Assembly (NCBI GenBank): GCA_012026715.1
Contig: VEPB01000511.1
Span: 1 to 9,730 of the forward strand
DNA length: 9,730 bases
Direction of reading: 5' to 3'
Source of the DNA: Methylococcaceae bacterium
Lineage (GTDB): Bacteria > Pseudomonadota > Gammaproteobacteria > Methylococcales > Methylococcaceae
The notes under the pieces are model-generated. The model had not been told where the DNA came from. It made no database searches and worked only from the letters and a program-made list of their open reading frames with translations. Positions 5,778 through 9,730 of the stretch are shown in pieces (position 1 is the stretch's first letter; each line of letters begins with the position of its first letter). A program made the position numbers and the translations under genes.

Positions 5778-5963
5778 CCAACGTCCAGCCGAGCGTTATG
5801 CTATACCGCAGAAACGGCACCCCATCCGGGGTAGGTCGATCCAGTAACGGTCCGACTCCAGATCAGTACCCGGCGAGTCGGCTCAACATCCGACCCGTCC
5901 AATTCCCAGGCCACTTTTACCGCCACAACCCCGGCCTGCAAGCCATACCCTTAAGTCCTTTTC

Positions 5964-6653
5964 ATGACAGAAATTCCAGCCACCTTCCCTCCTGAAGCCC
6001 CATCCAAATCCACCGGCATCGTCAGCGGAACTGTGTTCCTCGCGGTGATCGCCCTCGGTGCCGTTGCCTATCTCACCCCGCTGCGAACCTGGCTGGCGGA
6101 GGGCGAACTGATCAAACAGGAGCTTACCCAGCTGGGGATCTGGGCGCCCTTGGTCTTCACGATTGCCGCCGCCCTTCTAACGGCCATCGGCATGCCGCGA
6201 CTGCTACTTTGTTCACTCGGCGGGCTCGCTTTTGGTTTTGCCTCCGGACTGCTGTGGACTGAGGTCGCAACCGTATTGGGCTCTTACGCTACCTTCGTGT
6301 TTGTCCGGCAGCGCGGCAGCGACTATGCCCTCACGCGCTTCCCCAGGCTCCAAGGCTTTTCCCGGCAGCTTGAAACCAAAGGCATCATGGCGGTGATTCT
6401 GCTCCGGCAGCTACCCATGAACGGCTTCTACAACAATGTTTTCTTGGGACTGACGCCCGTCAGCCATCGCGATTTCCTGATCGGCAGTCTGGTCGGCTAC
6501 CTGCCGCTAGGATTGACCGCCTGCCTGATCGGCGCCGGCTTGCTGCAGCCGGACTTCTCCAAGAGCATGCAGTACCTGCTGCTGGCGCTGGTGTTGTCGT
6601 TGGGACTTGGATTCTTGTTGAGGCAACTGATACGCCGGCGACAGGCCGGTTGA
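5964..6653 (+). CDS. VTT/DedA-type (TVP38/TMEM64 family) integral membrane protein
   Basis: This 229-residue polytopic inner-membrane protein has hydrophobic segments at about 18-38, 60-76, 80-115, 170-193 and 202-219. The VTT-domain pattern is visible: GMPRLLLCSLGGLAFGFASGLLWTEVA followed by GSYATFVFVRQRG (about 76-118), then LLRQLPMNGFYNNVFLGLTPVSHRDFLIGSLVGYLPLG (about 146-183). Related DedA/VTT proteins are implicated in lipid-carrier or phospholipid translocation and envelope integrity; the substrate of this subfamily is not settled. The start is forced: a stop codon lies ten bases before the ATG in frame. The ribosome site is poor (TAAG only). The arginine-rich tail, RQLIRRRQAG, should be cytoplasmic. 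It precedes a glycosyltransferase run on the same strand with a 69-bp gap, compatible with an envelope role. It is divergent from rpoH. Confidence 0.85.
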   Translation: MTEIPATFPPEAPSKSTGIVSGTVFLAVIALGAVAYLTPLRTWLAEGELIKQELTQLGIWAPLVFTIAAALLTAIGMPRLLLCSLGGLAFGFASGLLWTEVATVLGSYATFVFVRQRGSDYALTRFPRLQGFSRQLETKGIMAVILLRQLPMNGFYNNVFLGLTPVSHRDFLIGSLVGYLPLGLTACLIGAGLLQPDFSKSMQYLLLALVLSLGLGFLLRQLIRRRQAG

Positions 6654-6722
6654 CACGCGCCCTGGTTCGGTTCCAGCCATTCGCCTGGCGCTGATGACGT
6701 GCCGATGACCGGCGCTGCCCCG

Positions 6723-7763
6723 ATGAATACTCCGGCCTCCATCCTGATCATCCGTCTCAGCGCCATCGGCGACGTGATCCTGGCTTCGGCCCTGATCCCG
6801 CTGCTGCGGTCCGCCTTTCCCAAGGCGCGGCTGGTGTGGCTGACGGATGAAACCAACGCCGAACTGCTGCGGCACAATCCCCGCCTCGATCAGGTTCTGG
6901 TGTGGCCGCGCCGACGCTGGCGCGACTACCTCAGGGCAGGCCACTACTGGCGCTGCTGCCAGGAAGTGGCGGAACTGGTCGGCGAATTGCGCCGCCAGCG
7001 GTTCGCCTGGGCCATCGACATCCAGGGACTGCTCAAAAGCGGGATCTGGGCGCGCCTCAGCGGCGCCCCGGTACGCATCGGCCTCGGCTCGCGGGAAGGG
7101 AGCCAATGGCTGATGACCCGAGTCATCAGCCGGCGAGTCTCCAGCCCCCTGATTGGCAAGGAATACCGCAAACTGGCGGGTGAACTGGGGTTGGCGTTTG
7201 AAACTTACGCGATGGACATCGCCATTCCTCCACGCACCGCCGATGTGGCGGCCAGTAGATTGCGTTCGGCCGGCATCGAGGCCCCCCCCATCGTCCTAGC
7301 CCCCTTTACCACCCGCCCCCAGAAACACTGGTTCGACGAACGTTGGGCGGAACTGGCCAGAGCCCTGCTGAAGCGGGGCCCGGTGCTGCTGTTGGGAGGA
7401 CCGGGCGAGCGCGAACGCGCCAACGCCATCGCTGCCGCAGCGCCAGGCCTGAGCAATCTAAGCGGCGCCACCAGCCTGCTGGAGGCCGCTGCGATCATCC
7501 GGACTTCGCGCTTGCTGGTCGGCGTCGACACCGGCCTGACCCATCTGGGCATTGCAATGGGGGCCCCCACCCTGGCTTTGTTTGGCTCCACCCGACCCTA
7601 TCTTGATACCGGAACGCCCCGCGCCCGCATTCTCTACCACCCCCTACCCTGCTCGCCCTGCCGGCGAAAACCGGTTTGCGGAACCGATTACACCTGCATG
7701 AAACTGCATGATGTGGACGGGGTGCTTGCCGCCGCCGGACAGCTATTGGAGACGACGCCGTGA
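6723..7763 (+). CDS. Glycosyltransferase family 9 (ADP-heptose:LPS heptosyltransferase-like)
   Basis: This GT-B enzyme has 346 residues from the chosen start. The N-terminal ILIIRLSAIGDVILASALIPLL (about 7-28) is the GT9 opening, with Asp17 at the position of the catalytic base in WaaC-type enzymes. The C-terminal domain has APFTTRPQKHWFDERWAEL (about 193-211) with the conserved Lys201, VLLLGGPGE, and the donor-site motif VDTGLTHLGIAMGAPTLALFGST (268-290). A Cys cluster (C310, C313, C319, C325) near the end also occurs in heptosyltransferases. It probably adds heptose to the LPS inner core at the cytoplasmic face of the inner membrane; acceptor and exact sugar are not readable. In-frame GTG 6699 and ATG 6705 are alternative starts. 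None has a clear ribosome site, and 6723 was chosen because family members begin just before the first strand. The stop overlaps the next start by 4 bp. Confidence 0.9.
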   Translation: MNTPASILIIRLSAIGDVILASALIPLLRSAFPKARLVWLTDETNAELLRHNPRLDQVLVWPRRRWRDYLRAGHYWRCCQEVAELVGELRRQRFAWAIDIQGLLKSGIWARLSGAPVRIGLGSREGSQWLMTRVISRRVSSPLIGKEYRKLAGELGLAFETYAMDIAIPPRTADVAASRLRSAGIEAPPIVLAPFTTRPQKHWFDERWAELARALLKRGPVLLLGGPGERERANAIAAAAPGLSNLSGATSLLEAAAIIRTSRLLVGVDTGLTHLGIAMGAPTLALFGSTRPYLDTGTPRARILYHPLPCSPCRRKPVCGTDYTCMKLHDVDGVLAAAGQLLETTP

Positions 7764-8854
7764 AAGTCTTGCACGTGGAACTGGGCCGTCACCTCTATGG
7801 CGGCGCCCGCCAGGTGGCCTATCTGCTGAATGGCCTGGCCCGCTATCCCGACCAGCATCTTCTGGTTTGTGCCGCTGACGGCGCAATCGCGCAGGCCATC
7901 GACCACCCTCGCGTCCAAATCCAGCCGCTGGCATTCTCGGGAGACGCCGATCTCGGTTTCCTCCGACGGCTGCGCCGCCTGATCCGGCAGGAGCGCCCGC
8001 ACTTGGTGCACGTCCATAGCCGCCGCGGCGATCTGCTCGCCGCCCTGGCGGCCCGACTGGAAAATTGTCCGGCCATTCACAGCCGTCGTGTCGACAACCC
8101 GCCGCGCTGGCTCGACCGGACCGTCAAGTTTCCACTGTTCGCCAAAATCATCACCATCTCCGAGGGCATCCGCCAGGTTCTGCTGAAGGCCGGTGTGCCG
8201 GAGCCGAAGCTCAGCTGCATCCCCAGCGCCGTCGATACCGACCGGTTTCACCCCGGCGCCGACCGGGATTTCGTGGACACCGAGTTCAATCTGCGCTCCG
8301 GACACCCGATCCTAGCCATGATCGCCCAACTGATCCCCCGCAAGGGCCACCGGATTCTGTTCGACGCCCTGCCCGGGGTGTTGGCGCGGCATCCCGACAT
8401 CCAGCTCCTGGTCTTCGGCCAGGGGCCTCTGCTTCCATCCCTGCGGGAGGCGGTAGCTTCAGCCGGCTGGGCGGATCGGGTCCGATTCGCCGGCTTCCGC
8501 AGCGATCTGGAGCGCATCCTGCCGGCCGTGGACCTGGTCATCCATCCGGCGCTGATGGAGGGACTGGGGGTCTCCCTGCTGGAATCTGCCGCCTGCGGGG
8601 TCGCGATGGTTGCCAGCCGCGTCGGCGGAATCCCGGAAATCGTCCGGGATTCCGTCAATGGCTATCTGGTGGAGCCCGGCGACGGCAAAGGGCTGGCCTG
8701 CGCTATCGTCAAACTGCTGGACGATCCGGACCGGCGTGTCGCATTCGGTGCAGCCGGCCGGACCTTGGCCCTCGCGGAGTTTTCCATTCCCCGCATGGTC
8801 GAGGACAATAGAGCGCTGTATCTGGAGATGGCGGCGTGCCAGCAAGCCTCGTAA
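7760..8854 (+). CDS. Glycosyltransferase family 4 (GT-B)
   Basis: This 364-residue retaining-type glycosyltransferase starts with GTG, overlapping the preceding stop as GTGA; GGAG lies eight bases upstream. The N-terminal acceptor domain has GGARQVAYLLNGLA (14-27) and HLVHVHSRRGDLLA (81-94). The linker IPSAVDTDRF (154-163) and the donor domain AQLIPRKGH (189-197), LLVFGQGPL and FAGFRSDLERILPAVDLVIHPALMEGLGVSLLESAACG follow. The EX7E pair, Glu267 and Glu275, binds the nucleotide-sugar and supports a GT4 assignment. VGGIPEIVRDSVNGYLVEP (288-306) is typical of the family. It is cytoplasmic, at the inner-membrane face, and likely extends LPS core or another surface glycan together with the coupled GT9 enzyme. 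Donor and acceptor cannot be read from sequence. Confidence 0.92.
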   Translation: MKVLHVELGRHLYGGARQVAYLLNGLARYPDQHLLVCAADGAIAQAIDHPRVQIQPLAFSGDADLGFLRRLRRLIRQERPHLVHVHSRRGDLLAALAARLENCPAIHSRRVDNPPRWLDRTVKFPLFAKIITISEGIRQVLLKAGVPEPKLSCIPSAVDTDRFHPGADRDFVDTEFNLRSGHPILAMIAQLIPRKGHRILFDALPGVLARHPDIQLLVFGQGPLLPSLREAVASAGWADRVRFAGFRSDLERILPAVDLVIHPALMEGLGVSLLESAACGVAMVASRVGGIPEIVRDSVNGYLVEPGDGKGLACAIVKLLDDPDRRVAFGAAGRTLALAEFSIPRMVEDNRALYLEMAACQQAS

Positions 8855-8928
8855 ACCGCCGAAGCCCCCTTGGAACCGCGCTCCCCGCCAAGCTGCACGG
8901 ATTGCGGGCGCGACACCACGACTGAACG

Positions 8929-9730
8929 ATGCCCATGCCAACCGCAGCCACCGTCTGCCTGTACTTCGTCGCTTCCCCGTTGCAGTACCTGGCGGCTCAG
9001 CGAATTGCCAAGGATTTCGAACCCGGCGCCCGGCAAGTCCTGATCTATTACAAGCAGGGGGTTGCCGCCGTGGTGCAGGAGAACGAATGGGATGCCGCAT
9101 GGTATATGCCCTGGCCCCGCTTCTACCCGCTGCCGGGACCGTTCGGGGTACATCGGCGACTGCTGGAAAATCTTGCCCGGGTGGCCGAATTGGCCGGCCC
9201 TTGCGTGATCCTCAGGCTGCATGCCGCGGTGTACGATTCCGAAGTGACCAACTATTTCCTGCGGGCCTTGCCGCGCCTGACCGGCGCCACGCAACTGCAG
9301 GCCCGCATTCTCCCGGACGGCATCATCAGCGTGCGCCGCTACCCCTTGAGCCCACTCAAGCGGGCTCTGCAGTACCTGCGCAAACTGCGCCGGCTGACTT
9401 CGCCCTTGCTGGATTACTGGTGTTTCGGCGGCGACCGGCTGGGCACCGACGCCCCTTTCGTGGACCGCATCTACGTGTTGGCCGGACTGCCCCACCAATA
9501 TCCGCCGGAGAAAGTCGCCGAACTCCCGCCTCTGGTCCCTCCGGCGACGGTCGGAACCCCGTCGGGCGGAGGACTCCGCGCCCTCCTGATCGGCCAACCA
9601 CTGGTCGGTTACGGCATGACGACCCCCGAGGACCTGGCGGAAATCACCGCGCACATCCACGACTGGTTGCGGCAGCGCGGCGTCGAGGCCATTGATTACA
9701 AGGGTCACCCGAAAGATCCCAATCATGAGC
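8929..9730 (+). CDS. Polysialyltransferase/GT52-like glycosyltransferase, 3' partial
   Basis: This frame stays open to the window end; 267 residues are present and the C-terminus is missing. An in-frame TGA at 8923-8925 bounds the start. ATG 8929 or 8935 are the candidates, and neither has a good ribosome site. The protein opens with VCLYFVASPLQYLAAQRIA (9-27), in the style of the SPLQ start of bacterial polysialyltransferase and GT52 proteins. It carries LPDG (128-131), like the D/E-D-G motif of HP-motif sialyltransferases, and ALLIGQPLVGYG (218-229). KGHPKDPNHE (258-267) supplies the HP motif, where the CMP-sugar binds in that group. The donor may be CMP-sialic acid, CMP-Kdo or another nucleotide sugar; this is not decidable here. 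It follows the GT4 gene after 74 bp on the same strand, so it is probably in the same glycan operon. The assignment rests on motifs from memory. Confidence 0.75.
   Translation, partial: MPMPTAATVCLYFVASPLQYLAAQRIAKDFEPGARQVLIYYKQGVAAVVQENEWDAAWYMPWPRFYPLPGPFGVHRRLLENLARVAELAGPCVILRLHAAVYDSEVTNYFLRALPRLTGATQLQARILPDGIISVRRYPLSPLKRALQYLRKLRRLTSPLLDYWCFGGDRLGTDAPFVDRIYVLAGLPHQYPPEKVAELPPLVPPATVGTPSGGGLRALLIGQPLVGYGMTTPEDLAEITAHIHDWLRQRGVEAIDYKGHPKDPNHE

Noticed and set aside
5798..5995. 65-codon open frame in the rpoH divergent intergenic region
   Set aside because: It has no ribosome site, no recognisable signal or domain, and overlaps the start of the VTT-family gene in another frame.
8610..9695. 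Plus-strand open frame of 361 codons
   Set aside because: It overlaps the C-terminal EX7E domain of the GT4 gene and then runs out of frame with the GT52-like gene. Its composition is Arg/Pro/Ala-rich and typical of a shadow frame.
8662..9726. Long minus-strand open frame (354 codons) opposite the GT4 end and the last gene
   Set aside because: It crosses two genes on the plus strand. The plus-strand frame from 8929 has coherent GT52-like motifs, while the minus-strand translation has low-complexity, Gln/Arg/Gly-rich composition and no motif.

Overview
The window looks like chromosomal DNA of a GC-rich gammaproteobacterial C1-utiliser, most likely a methanotroph of the Methylococcales type. 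The main evidence is the left-hand gene set. A MfnF-like hydantoinase/oxoprolinase-family protein and a MfnE-like amino-acid-kinase-fold protein flank pabB, which fits biosynthesis of the methylotroph C1 carriers methylofuran and tetrahydromethanopterin (H4MPT). RpoH with a canonical RpoH box and an HsbA/CrsA-like STAS protein point to Gammaproteobacteria. The genus is inferred from gene content only.

Layout. (1) 1-2670, plus strand: a tightly overlapping three-gene operon, mfnF-like (5' end outside the window), pabB, mfnE-like. The junctions overlap by 4 and 14 bp. (2) 2689-5703, minus strand: read in transcription order these are rpoH, a 40-residue lipoprotein, a STAS anti-anti-sigma-like protein, and a membrane-anchored chemoreceptor-like protein. 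Intrinsic terminators follow the lipoprotein gene and the STAS gene, so these are largely separate transcription units. (3) 5704-5963: a 260-bp divergent intergenic region whose key element is a perfect CIRCE operator (TTAGCACTC-N9-GAGTGCTAA). It lies in the rpoH leader/promoter and overlaps sigma-E-like and sigma-70-like promoter candidates. (4) 5964-9730, plus strand: a VTT/DedA-type membrane protein, then a glycan-assembly run made of a GT9 heptosyltransferase-like gene, a GT4 glycosyltransferase (4-bp overlap), and a polysialyltransferase/GT52-like gene that runs off the right edge.

How the parts fit together. In the left operon PabB makes aminodeoxychorismate, the precursor of p-aminobenzoate, which H4MPT synthesis consumes. 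The flanking MfnE- and MfnF-like proteins would phosphorylate and condense the furan moiety of methylofuran. The middle block holds stress and signalling genes. CIRCE over rpoH implies that HrcA represses the heat-shock sigma factor gene, placing one heat-shock regulator above another. The right block probably builds LPS core or surface glycan.

No mobile element, CRISPR array, tRNA or rRNA gene was seen. The least familiar items are the 40-aa lipoprotein gene and the CIRCE/rpoH control region.
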